64,000 bases of DNA from Meandrina meandrites. Lineage: Eukaryota; Cnidaria; Anthozoa; Scleractinia; Meandrinidae. The notes beneath the pieces are model-generated. The model saw nothing but the letters and a program-made list of their open reading frames with translations, had not been told where the DNA came from and made no database searches. Numbering within the stretch: position 1 is the first letter of the stretch; every line of letters starts with the position of its first letter. Below are positions 25,901 to 37,900 of this stretch, one piece after another. The stretch lies in NCBI GenBank assembly GCA_963693305.1, contig OY855911.1, positions 31,680,939 through 31,744,938 of the forward strand, written 5' to 3'. Both the position numbers and the translations under genes were made by a program.

Positions 25901-28900
25901 AATGTCCGTCATGTTATTCGCGTCACGTAATTTGATGCATGTCACGTCGTGCGTGACACGTTCTTTGTGTCACGTTATGCCGTGCTGAATTATTTTAACG
26001 ATCAAGACAGTAATTGACATAACGACCTTTAATGCTAAACAGTGATACTTAAGAGGCTGTCCGCGTAACAGCGGATAAGGCAAATTTTGGACCTTCACCG
26101 ATTTCTCTAATATTTTCAGTGAAAGTCGACCATTATATCCCATGAACAAATATCACATTTATTTGGATCAAATCTTTTATTTTTATTTTTTGCGAGGCGG
26201 TTTTCACTGCAACCTCAAAACCACCCAATTTGCATTTGAAGACTCCATAATTTAGCATTAAATATCGGTCGCTGCCAAATCGTATTTCCTTAACCAAACA
26301 AGCTGAATATTTTATATATCAAGGCTTTATGTTTCTTCTATACTTTAACGGTTAAACAATTGTATTCTATAAAATTTTGACTGAGTTATGAATTTTCAAA
26401 AACACTTCCTAACGGACTCAGGAATGCGTGACACGTAACATACCTGTAGTTGAAAGCGATTTTCTCGAATGTGGGACCTGATCAGAAGTCAAGTCTATTG
26501 TATCTCGAAAGTACTAATACCAGTATAGAAACCTATCGAATAAAATTTGTGGGCACTCTGCACTTCGCGCCGTACAGAGCAGCAAGATTTTCCCAAATTT
26601 TCGCCATTTTGATTAAAACCAAAGATAACGACGGTCCGATTTCTTTACAGGGAACGCCTATAGATACGACCATTACCACTAAACACCACACTGTGGCATG
26701 CAAATAAATAATATTTGTCGATTTGGCCGTCGTTTGAGGAAGAAATCTACCGTTGCTGCAGGATTTTCAAAAGAAACAGTGATAAATATCAATATGCAAA
26801 TTAGTTCCGAAAGCGACATTTTGCTATATTTATCTCTGTAATTCCCGAAAACTTTTTTCCTTAAAAATTATTTTACAAGGCAAAGAAATGTTCCTTACCT
26901 GAGAAAGATGCCTTTCAGACTATGTAAAAGCGTTTCAGTTTTGCTGTGCATGAGTGATTATTTTCATTTCCCACGCTGCGGCCGGTATTACACAGTGTTT
27001 GTTTTGTTTGCAAGGTTGTTCAGTTTCACCCTAATTCAATTAAAAGCAAGCAAGTTGTCTACTTTTTCAAAAAGGTCTCTCAGCTCATCCTTTACAACGT
27101 CGGAGGTACCTGACTAATTGTCAATTAAAAGTTTATTGACAATTTCCCCCAATGAATATCGAAAAAAAATCCTGAAAGTATCATATCAAAACGAAACTTC
27201 AAGTACTAGGTCTTAATGAGGTTAGCCGTCGGCCTCAGGCGTAACAGTCGTTGGCCGAAAAAAAAAATGTTAACGGTAAAAAGAAATTTCTAGCCACGAA
27301 AGCCGAAGTCTCAGGATTTCGTGTCAGGACTTTCACTTGTCTTGGTACCGAGAAGTGTTAGATTTGCTCCAAGTCGTTCGCTTTTTCTTTGTGTCAACAG
27401 AGCTACTGTATTTGAATTGATCATTGTCGTCCCCAGAGCCCGCGATCCTTCTGGTCTCCATCAGGGTTCGAGAACTCTGACCGTTCCCAATTTCTCAGCA
27501 TTAACATGAACATGCACAGAGTTTTCGTTCTGTATCTTTAAGCCAATCAGATTTGTCAGATTTGACAATGAGTCCGTGAATCGCGGACTTGAGGTGTTGG
27601 AGGCGGAAAGAGGTCTCGATTCCTGGCGCAGAGCAGAAGGATCGAGTTACTATATGCCTCCGTTTGAAAACGAATCTACGTGCGAAGCCATTCATGTGAA
27701 AATGCCTTCCACCTTCACGTCCAGTTTCACGCAAATCAAACCTCTTTTATTTGAATGGTTTCGCACGAAGACTCGTTTTGAATCTGAGGCAAAAAGCAAC
27801 TCGGAGATGGCCTACAGACCTTTTGCGCTTGGGCGATTTGTTGCCCCATTTACAGACCATTTGATGATACTCTTGAGAATTCGCGTGTATATGAATGAAT
27901 AAATTTTATGTGGATAAAAGAAAAATTCTCTAGAGAATATCACGTGGTCTGTTATGGGAAAACAAACCGCCCAAGCGAAAAAGGTCTATTGATCGCTTAC
28001 GAAAAAGGATACAAAAAGATACAAGATCGCGCATTGAAGTGTTCGCGCGCGAAACGCAGGATTTCCAGAAATGGCTCGTTCAACGATCAGACGCAATTTT
28101 TGAGTTTTAAGCCAGACTGTGCGCCCTCCTTATCCAGCGGTCTTTTGCGGATCAAACGAGCGAGCAACTTGGAGCAAGTGCCGTAGCACATTGTAATTCA
28201 TAGCACTTGCTCCAAGTTGCTCGCTCGTTTGATTCGCAAAAGACCGCTGGATAAGGAGGGTGCACAGTCTGGCTTGAAAATAAAAAAATTGCTACTGTTC
28301 GCGGAACGAGCCATTCCTATAATTTAATAGTGCGCTTCGCGCGCGAACACTTCAATGCGCGATTTTGTTTCCTTTTTTGTAAGTGATCAATTCACGGTCT
28401 CGTCTCCAGAGGCCGCGATCCATCTTGCCTGCGCCAGGAATCAAGACATCTGGCCGCCTCCAAAACCGTTAGTCCGCGATTAACGGACTCAATGTCAAAT
28501 CTGACAAATCTGATTGGCTGAAAGATACAGAACGAGTGCTCTGCGCATGTTAATGCTCAGAAATTTGAGTTCTCGATCCCTGATGGAGACCAGAAGGATC
28601 GCGGGCTCTGGGGGCCAGAATGATTAATTCAAATAACCCTGTTGACACAAAGAAAAAGCGAACGACTTGGAGCAAATGTAACACTTCTCGGTACCAAAAC
28701 ACGTAAAAGTCTTGACAAGAAATCCTGAGACTTTCACTTTTGCGGCTAGAACTTTCTTTTTACGGTTAACATTTTTTTTTTCGGCCAACGACTGTTACGC
28801 CTAAGACTTAATTTTTTGGTCGCTTTGCGGCTAACGGCTAACCTCATTAAGATCCACTACTTAACGACGTTTCGTTTTGATATATACTTCGGCTTAGTTT

Positions 28901-31900
28901 TAGGAGTTTTTTTTTTCGACATTTATAGAGGGAAATTAATTTGTCACCCTCCCCCCCCCCCCCCCCCTCGCCTCCCACCCCGCTCCCGTGAATTCCAGTG
29001 ATCCGCCATGTAACTGAGTACGTACAAAACAGAGGTGGACTAGATAGATTTTATCACGACATTTTAATATAAAACTTTTTATTGACAAAAATAGTCAGGT
29101 ACCTCAAACATTTTAAGGATGAGCTGAGAGAGCTTTGAAAATGTAGGGCGCGATCCATTGGACCAAAATTTCCGGAAATTCCGGTACAAAATCGAATGGA
29201 ACAGAACGTTTCTGGGAACTCATTTCGAAAATTTTGGGCAACCTCCAGAGGTTGTCCTATTTTCCGGAAATTTGGAAATTCCGGGAAATTCCTGTTCCAT
29301 TGGGCATTGTCACTACGTTTCGTCCTCTTCAAGACCTAAAAGATGGCGGCGGCAGGAGTTTTCACCAGCCATACGTATGTTTCTTCGTTTTACGCGACAT
29401 AGAATAATTCTCATGACACATTTTAATGTCAGCGACGCGACGACACGTTTCGTACAATTCTTGGAAAAGAAGTTTCTTGATCTTGTCAAGTGTAATGTAA
29501 CGTAATCGTATCGTAACTGAAAATAAATCGTACAGCGGGCGTACAGACAGATATCTCGAAAGATTGAGTTCAAAATAGTCATAGATGTAACTACGGGTAA
29601 ATTTACCTCTTCTCAGGAACAGGAATTATGCGGGTATCAGCGGCTATCCCGGAGGGTCGACCCCCGGGACACCCACGGGCAACCCGCGGGCATGGTAGGG
29701 GATTTGTTGGAAAACCTTGCCTGAGAGTCTGGGGCATTTGCGTTTCGGGGCAAACACCCCCGGGATCCTACCCACGGGATTTGCAGATGGTCCAGGTCCA
29801 TAATGGTCAGCGGCAATTCATTACAACCACTCCCGCCCTGATCAGCTGATCACAACGTCAAGCGCTCGACAACCACACTTGACTGATTGTTGATGGTTCG
29901 GCTTTCAGGTGAGTTATTTTCCATTGAATATCTACAAAATCTGCAAGTATAATTAAACCATCCTCTTCGGGAAAACGCTGGAAACAAAGCCAAAATGTCT
30001 TTCAAACCAAGGATGGAACTTTTTAAAACGTGCTTTTAAAGATTGCTATTCGTTCATTGTTTTTCATTACTTTAATTGAGAAACTGTTCAACTGGTTAAA
30101 CGTTAACATAACGGTATACCCACAATTGGAAAGAAAAAGTTTTTTTGAAATACAAAAGTAGGTGGCGTCAAGGGTGACGCCAATACATTGAGAAGAATAT
30201 TAAAAGAGTCTATCTTCTGACTAAATTTTTCGCCTAATCCAAAAAGTTTCATGATAATTATAGTAACCGTTTTCGTTCAGAGATATTTTCAATTTATCCT
30301 CAGAAAGTGGTAGATCATCGCGTAATCTATCAATTAAAACATTGTTCAGCGCATGAGTTTATAAAGAGATGTATAGAGTCTATAGAGGCAACGGATAACA
30401 AAGACGAGTGAGGTTGTAAAGAAAGCAATTTTATTAATAAAATGGTAAGACTTCATTTTGTGCTTGTTTCCTGACTACTCTTGTATTTAATACAGTATAT
30501 TTTTTTGTCCTGTCTTTGACGATCACAGGAAAAAAGCCCTCAGAAATCTGTTTTGCTTTTCGCTGGGATATGGCACGGCCTTGGGGGTGGGGATATTTGT
30601 CGCAATGTTTAAGCTCCACCCCAGGGGCCTTAAAAAGCATTTGTCAGAGCTGATTTGACAAATGCCCCTGGGTCCCCGGGGGTCGACCCCCGGGATGGCC
30701 GCTGATACCCGCATTATCATCTCCTTGTTGCTTCGCAAGATTAAAAATGTCTGTTTACTTGAAATCGTACTCGAGTAACAAACAACTCGAACGGCAAACC
30801 CGCCATTTTGACGTGACCGGTTCAGTCAAGTGGAAAATACCGTTCCTTTCGGCACGGGAAAATTTCGGAAACTCAAACCGAAATTTTTGGTTGAATGGAT
30901 CGCGCCCGTAGACAACTTGCCTGCTTTTAATTGAATTAGAGTGAAACCAACAGCCTGGCAAACACTGTGTTACCGGCCGCAGCGTGGGAAATGAATTTAA
31001 TCACTCATGCACAGCAAAACTGAAACGCTTTTACATAGTCTGAAAGGCATCTTTTCTCAGGTAAGGAATATTTCTTTGCCTTGTAAAATAATTTTTAGGG
31101 AAAAAAGTTTTCGGGAATTACAGAGATAAATATAGCAAAATGTCGCTTTCGGAGCTAATTTGCATATTGATATTTATCACTGTTTCTTTTGAAAATCCTG
31201 CAACAACGGTAGATTTTTTCCTCAAACGACGGCTAAACCGAAAAATATTATTTATTTGCATGCCACAGTGTAGTGTTTAGTGGTAATGGTCGTATCTATA
31301 GGCGTTCCCTGTAAAGAAATCGGACCGTCGTTATCTTTGGTTTTAATCAAAATGGCGAAAATTTGGGAAAATCTTGCTGCTCTGTACGGCGCGAAGTGCA
31401 GAGTGCCCACAAATTTTATTCGATAGGTTTCTAGACTGGTATTAGTACTTTCGAGATACAATAGACTTGACTTCTGATCAGGTCCCACATTCGAGAAAAT
31501 CGCTTTCAACTACAGGTATGTTACGTGTCACGCATTCCTGAGTCCGTTAGGAAGTGTTTTTGAAAATTCATAACTCAGTCAAAATTTTATAGAATACAAT
31601 TGTTTAACCGTTAAAGTATAGAAGAAACATAAAACCTTGATATATAAAATATTCAGCTTGTTTGGTTAAGGAAATACGATTTGGCAGCGACCGATATTTA
31701 ATGCTAAATTATGGAGTCTTCAAATGCAAATTGGGTGGTTTTGAGGTTGCAGTGAAAACCGCCTCGCAAAAAATAAAAATAAAAGATTTGATCCAAATAA
31801 ATGTGATATTTGTTCATGGGATATAATGGTCGACTTTCACTGAAAATATTAGAGAAATCGGTGAAGGTCCAAAATTTGCCTTATCCGCTGTTACGCGGAC

Positions 31901-34900
31901 AGCCTCTTAAAACAACCTTAACGATCTGATTGGACGAAACAAACTATTTATTTGCCCATAGCTTTACCCTCATTTGTTCTCTTTCGCAAACATTAGTATA
32001 ACCTAACCTAGAAATTTCAAACACTACAGCTGTGCGTTTAACGAGTTGTAAATGAACTTGGGGTGTTGGTCTAGCAAAGGCTAAATTTGCTCTAACTTTC
32101 TTACGCTTCTTTCCGTTGGCACCTCTCCTCCCCCGGCAAGTCAGTGACACTTTGCACTTGGTATCCCGTGGACAAAGAAAGAGGTGCTTAAGTTACAAAC
32201 AGGCGGTTGTGGCGTGATACCTTAACAACACAGTACATTATCTACTTGTGTTTTATTTTTACAGGCTTTTCCCGACGAGGGCTTGGCCAATGTCGTCCGC
32301 AACGTGTTCGATTTTGATTCATATCACCCGGAAGTGAAGGAAGTTGTAACGGAAGTGCTTCACAAACATGGGATCCCTGTGGGCGCCTCTACCAGGAATG
32401 TCAACCTGTCGAAAGAGTAAGAACTGAACGAAACGATAACTTGTTGCATTCGTGACGAAGCTAAGAACAGGTTTTTAGCGAAACGGATACGGCAGTCGGG
32501 ATTTAAATTTCCGATGAGTGAATATCGCATTCTCTGCCTGGAGCAGACCATAAGATATTAAAATTATAATGTACTTTTTATCCAAGGAAATAATTTCAAA
32601 CAAATCGTGTCGCTTACCTTGAGTGATATCTGTAATTGGGGTCCAATCACAAAGCGGAATAAAAACAAAGCATTCCTCCATGTTAATATTTTAGAGAATC
32701 AATGTCGATGAGAGTAGTTGTAAGTTGGTGTACTTTGTTTTCATTCAGGCCGTGATTGCAAGATCTCGTTGACTTTGCTTCACCTTGCTACGAACTGTCG
32801 ACACATTTTTTAACTTACCCCGGTATATTATTTTAGGGTCTGTAATTTAGACGTAAACAAAGTCAAATAAAGGAAGTAAACTCTGTTTGTTTTCAATGCC
32901 TCTTTTATGTCTCCTGTGTCAGTTTAGTCCGAACCAATATTGTCTTCAAAGAACTGACATTTAATGGTTTTCATCACATTTTTTGGATTCTCTTGCCTTA
33001 GAAAAGATCAAAGGAGGCCTTGACCAACGATAAGAGTTTACTTTTAGACCACATTTATTTTTACAATTGTTTTCCGTTGTATAGAAACAGAAGACAAGGC
33101 AACTAGTGAAAATAAATGTTGTTTAAATGGGCTTTCTCAAAAAAATGTTTACACTCTCCAAGACCAGTAGTATTCATTCTTTTCCTGTTCTGTGTTGTGT
33201 CCAGGTTTCCTCTGCCTACCCCAACCCTGGTCTCTACCTGGAAAATTCCTGGGGACGAGAACGGTTTCAATGCCGGAATCAACTGCCCTGTGGAAGAAAG
33301 AAAACTTAAGATACGGGTTAGTCCTAAAGTGAACTCTGACTTTCACGTAATACATCAAACACGAGAAAGGGTGTTTCATCACATTTCCAAACACTGAGAA
33401 GAGAATTGCAAACACGACGCGCAGCGGAGTATTTTTGACGAACTTCGAGTTTAAAAAACTTAATTTGAAAAGCATAATGCGAAACACCAATGGTTGTTTA
33501 TGGTTGTCGTGCAAAGGCCACAAGAAACTCGAGAGGAAAGCACGGCCGTGCGATCCTCTGTTTCTCTCATTTGCTCGTTTCTTGCTTGGGAAGAAATTAT
33601 GCACTGCTGGCTGTTATCTTATTCCGTCACAAACATTTAACAACCAGAATTTATTCAATAAGATGGGGAGCAATAGACCATATTCGTATTCTCGGTATTG
33701 GACTGGAACTAGCTTGCAATTGAGGCTAATGCGGGGAATCTTCTCAAAAGGCAAATCACATGAAGCTCTTTTTAATGATACTCTCCCGCATTAACCTCCA
33801 TCGCAAGCTGTGTTCCTGTACAACATTGAAAAGAGTGAGAGGGGGTGGTTCACAATCTACACTTGAGCTGAAGTCGAATAATGGAAATATAGGAATTGGC
33901 CCACATTTTAACCAAACTGTCTCAACTACTTTTGTAGCTCGTTGTAGTTCCAGTCCAGTACCGAGAATACGAAAATGATCCATTGGCCCAGGCGGCGTGT
34001 TGTTAGTTCAGAGTAATAGACGTTTAATCTCTACAACACCCTGGGAGCTAATTACAGTTCCTTAGTTTAGATTGATATTCTTCATTTTCAGGGCCCTGTT
34101 CCCGTTCCAGTAAAATCCAGAGAATTTGAACGCGTCAATGATCGTTCGTACGGCTTCTCAGAGCAGGTCGGCCACTGGGATCTGCCGATGCACGAGGGAG
34201 GAGTGGTAATGAGTGTTGCCGCTGGGCCTGGTAAGGAGTTGTCTAATTCCCACACACATCACGTTACGAAAATCATGACTGCTAAAGTGAGTGTAATAAA
34301 CAAGAAGCACTTAGAAGAAATAGCAATTCATGACTGTATTTTCTTACTTGTCAAGGCACGCGTGGTTACGTTGCTTAGCAGTCAGCCATGCGAAAAGCAG
34401 CAGGCTTTATTTCTTGTTTACAAGTTGAATTAACTGTTTTCCATGTAGACCTCCATTATAATTGAGAAAAAGCTTTGTTATAACAGCGGACAACGATACT
34501 TCATGTCTTTCTCCAAATGAAACCTTGTGTGACGCGTTATTGATTTAATTTTATTCTCAGGAGGAAACAAAGGAGACTGGATCCACACTCTGGCATTCAG
34601 CCCAGTCTCCCTCTTCTCACAACAGACCAATCAGGATTCAGTATTATGCATGGATCTTCACGAGATGTTTCCGCGGTCCCATTACGCTGCTCCCCGGCTC
34701 AAGATGGCGGCTTTAGGAGGGGACCTCCAGGGTCAGGTGCTTATTCACGAACAGGACTCGAACTCGTTATTTCTACTGAACCCTGCGGAAAAGGAGCTTC
34801 GAGCCCTGAACTTTAAATCCATAGTGGACAACACCAAGGAGAAACTAACGCGGCATTTTTCGGTTGAAAAGGGCAAGTTTTTAATGAGCTCAGAATTTGC

Positions 34901-37900
34901 GCACGAAAATAAGGTTATTATTTATCAAGAGGATAGCAATAAAATGGATGTTGTGGACTTAACAGACGGCACAACTCAGCACATCACTATGCCATTTATC
35001 ATTGGACAGTTTCACCCTTTCTCACGTGACTTATGGCTCGTGTGTGAGACTGGGACCGACCGGAAGTACCTACTGACAAAACCTTACCCAGAAGCACCCG
35101 CGCCATGCGTTCTTCATCCGATTGAAAGCAATAACTTGATCAGAGAGGAAAACGAACAGTGGAAATCAATATCAACTCGGAGCTTACCACCTGGAGCACT
35201 CTCCTCAATTGTTAGTGATGAAAAGCGATCGAGAAGTAATCGATTGTTGGTCGGCTCCGAAGATTATGCGACTGTGGCGGTTGCTCAGCCCGATCAGTTG
35301 CTCGAAAAGTCTCCGGTCAGTTTCTATTCATTTCAAAGACAAAAGCAAAATGGAAAAGAACCCGTAGAATCAGGTAAACAACGTTAAGCCTAGTAATTCC
35401 GAAGAAGACGATCAGGAATAAAATTTACTTATTCCCTTACTCGGATCCCACGCTAAACTGGGCTGAAATAAGATCTTTTCCTTCGGTAGGGCCGCGGAGA
35501 TCTTTCGATCTGAAAGTAAATCATCGGTTGCTGTGGTTTAGTAAATGATCAGTTCAGTACTCATTAGAGAGAATTTTCGCGTAGGAGAGTTTTTCCGTCT
35601 TTTCTGACATCCTGCGAGTTACGTAATTTCCAAATTAGAGCTAAACCATAGTTAAAGATTGCTTTCGTTTCTTTCCAAAATGCCTTAGAAGCTATAAAGC
35701 CACGTCTTTTAAAGAGCGGGAAACGTGGAACGAAATCGTCTATGTTTTTTACTGTTTTGTCATTGGCTGAGACTTTTTCTACGCTGTTTTTATTTCTCAC
35801 TCAGAGCGCAAAGTAAATTCCTTGGACAAACTTGTCTCAGAAGATACAGTCCCTCCTCTTTGTCTTCCCACCACGGCACAAGTTGTCCGTTTGGTCCCAG
35901 ACTCTACCGTTCCGAAGAGCGATGACCAAATAACAAAAGAAGATGAAGATCCTCGTCACTTTAGGGCGCAAAGACCACTGGGATATTTGGAAGTCACTGA
36001 TGTTTCGAGAAGGTAAATTTTAAGCTTGTTTCTGCGTCACTGATGTTTCGAGAAGTTAAAATTTCAAGCATGTTTCTGCATATACATGCTTATTAGAAAA
36101 CTATTCCTTTGTTTACGTAAAACCGGTTTCCTTTGCGACTGATATTTAGGTCGTCACGCAACGTGGGGTAAGTGTTGCGTGACAGGCCACGGGCTGTCTT
36201 GCGAAGGAAACTGTAGTCAGGTGTCACAGGATGAAAGGTTAGACAGAGGTTTGTTCGTCTTTTCAGGCAATCACTTTCGTTGACTTTTTACAATCTCTTT
36301 TTTGTAATGACGGTTCGTGACTTTCTTTCAGGTCTGTCCGTTACGTTCCATTTCCAGGACGTCACGACCTGTCACTGTTCGCGCGTTTGGCGGGAAAACC
36401 GCTGGTAATGGCGCCAACCACATATGAAGGCATTGTGACAGTCGACGCTGCCGGCCGCGTTAGGTTGTGGGAGACTGGTGTGACGAACCTCGTACGATCA
36501 TTGGAGAAATGGAAGGGACTCATTGGAGAGGACTATCAGGGCCCCTTACAGGTATGATTCTTTTTAAGGATAAATACTCAGCCGATTTAGTTGAATGTTA
36601 ACAAGGTTTATTGTTGTTTCTCACGCAGGTTAATTACTCGAGGGAAAGTGGAGAAGACGTCACAAGTCCAAAACACGGCAAGGTGAGAAACAACTTTGAA
36701 AATTCTTTCGGGAACAACGGGCTGAGTCTTTTTCGTCCTTACTTAGGTTAAGGTCAGCAACACTTTAGGAGAACGCAATCAAACTTAATTTACGCTAATT
36801 GTTCTGGTTTCGTAAGCAAGTGCACAAAAACGGTTAGTTCACTAACTGGTTGGAATACGTGGATCTCGAGTAATTTCGAGCATTGGCACTTTGTGTAATC
36901 AACTTTAAGATGGTAACCATACGTGTTTACTCCTAAGTCCCCGAGCGTCTTCACTGCGGAATTTTTCGGGTAGCCGGAATCCCTAACGTCTCTTAAGGGG
37001 GAGGGGGTGGAATTCAGCGCGCTAAGAAAAAAGGTCTCTAAGGCTGGTCTTCCCTAGCGACGGAGTCGCAATCAAATTCGTCAGAGCGCTTACGACCTGA
37101 TGCAAATCGGAGTCGTTGGCGGAGTCATAAGCTCGACGGAACCGGAGTCGGAAGACTCAGAACGTTACCATTTTCTTCCAATTCCGCTTTTGACTCCGTC
37201 GCTTATGATCCAACGAAAACTAGATTATAGGAGTCGCAAGAAGAAGCAGAAGAACAAACCAGTCACCTGCTAGTTCTCACGCCTTCCGAGTGCTTCGTTT
37301 CTGCTTGCGACTCCAACAATGAGTTTTCGCTGGATCATAAGCGGAATCGGAAACTCTGCTTACGACTCCGTCGGTTTGCTTTTCATTAGATTGTAACGCT
37401 CGCCGCTTCTGATTACGACTCTGACTCCATCGCTAGTGAGAACCACCAGCCTTTAGCCTTTGTTTAACCAGTCGCCATTTTCATTCCGCTCACTTGTTCA
37501 TATTGTTCCAGGTGGACCCTAACAATGCACCTCATGTAGGAGGTAACACTTGGGCCGGGGGCACCGGGGGCCGTGATACAGCAGGGCTCGGAGGTAAAGG
37601 GGGACCTTATCGACTAGACGCAGGACATGATGTGCATCAGTTGTCCGATGAAGAGAAGGACGCAGTCCCTGATGACGTCAAACGCGCCGCGCGGGAGATG
37701 GGCCGGCGTGCATTTAAACAGAGGTAACGAATTGTTATGGGGTAAACATTCAGAACGATTTTATTATTTAAAAACAAAAATATCACCAAATTGGTGTTTC
37801 TCCGCATTTGACACTTGCATCGGTCAAAGCAAAATTGAAAATAAAAATCACTTTTCAGAGATGACTTTGCACATTTTAGCGATAAACAAGTAAAACATGA

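Larger units (their letters stand above)
26053..31906. mobile_element. 5.85-kb foldback transposon flanked by TTAA, with nested insertions
   Basis: Left end GAGGCTGTCCGCGTAACAGC and right end with its reverse complement are flanked by TTAA (26049-26052, 31907-31910). The left arm (26053 to about 28182) pairs along most of its length with the right arm (about 28204-31906), with a centre near 28190. The arms differ by about 250 bp present only on the left (about 27650-27900) and a 1.76-kb insertion in the right arm (29146-30907). Small matching open frames (26450-26707 plus, 31252-31509 minus) are simply the two arms of the palindrome and have no known relative. No transposase gene is recognisable. 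It fills most of the intron between VWA8 exons ending at 25866 and starting at 32265. TTAA use suggests Kolobok or piggyBac mobilisation. Confidence 0.8.
22940..32416 (+). other. VWA8: VWA8 exons 19-27 (third AAA module)
   Basis: Exons: 22940-23046, 23479-23550, 23775-23851, 24196-24271, 24626-24761, 24843-24962, 25118-25170, 25714-25866, 32265-32416. They carry LLVGNQGVGKNKIADR (Walker A with Asn in place of the final Ser/Thr), REYIQLHRDTTVQ, the Walker B VLVVDEADKAP, HPDFRMIVLANRPGFPFLG and YPYSTREVVSVVKHLQ. The intron between 25866 and 32265 is about 6.4 kb, most of it a nested foldback transposon; the frame resumes correctly after it (FPDEGLANVVRNVFDFD). Confidence 0.92.

Noticed and set aside
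26450..26707. Conserved 85-residue protein also found at 31252-31509 (minus)
   Set aside because: The two frames are the opposite arms of one palindromic transposon, so their identity reflects the inverted repeat and not protein conservation.
34650..35387. A separate single-exon gene of 245 codons
   Set aside because: It is the internal part of the 813-bp VWA8 exon 34561-35373; phases on both sides match the neighbouring VWA8 exons.
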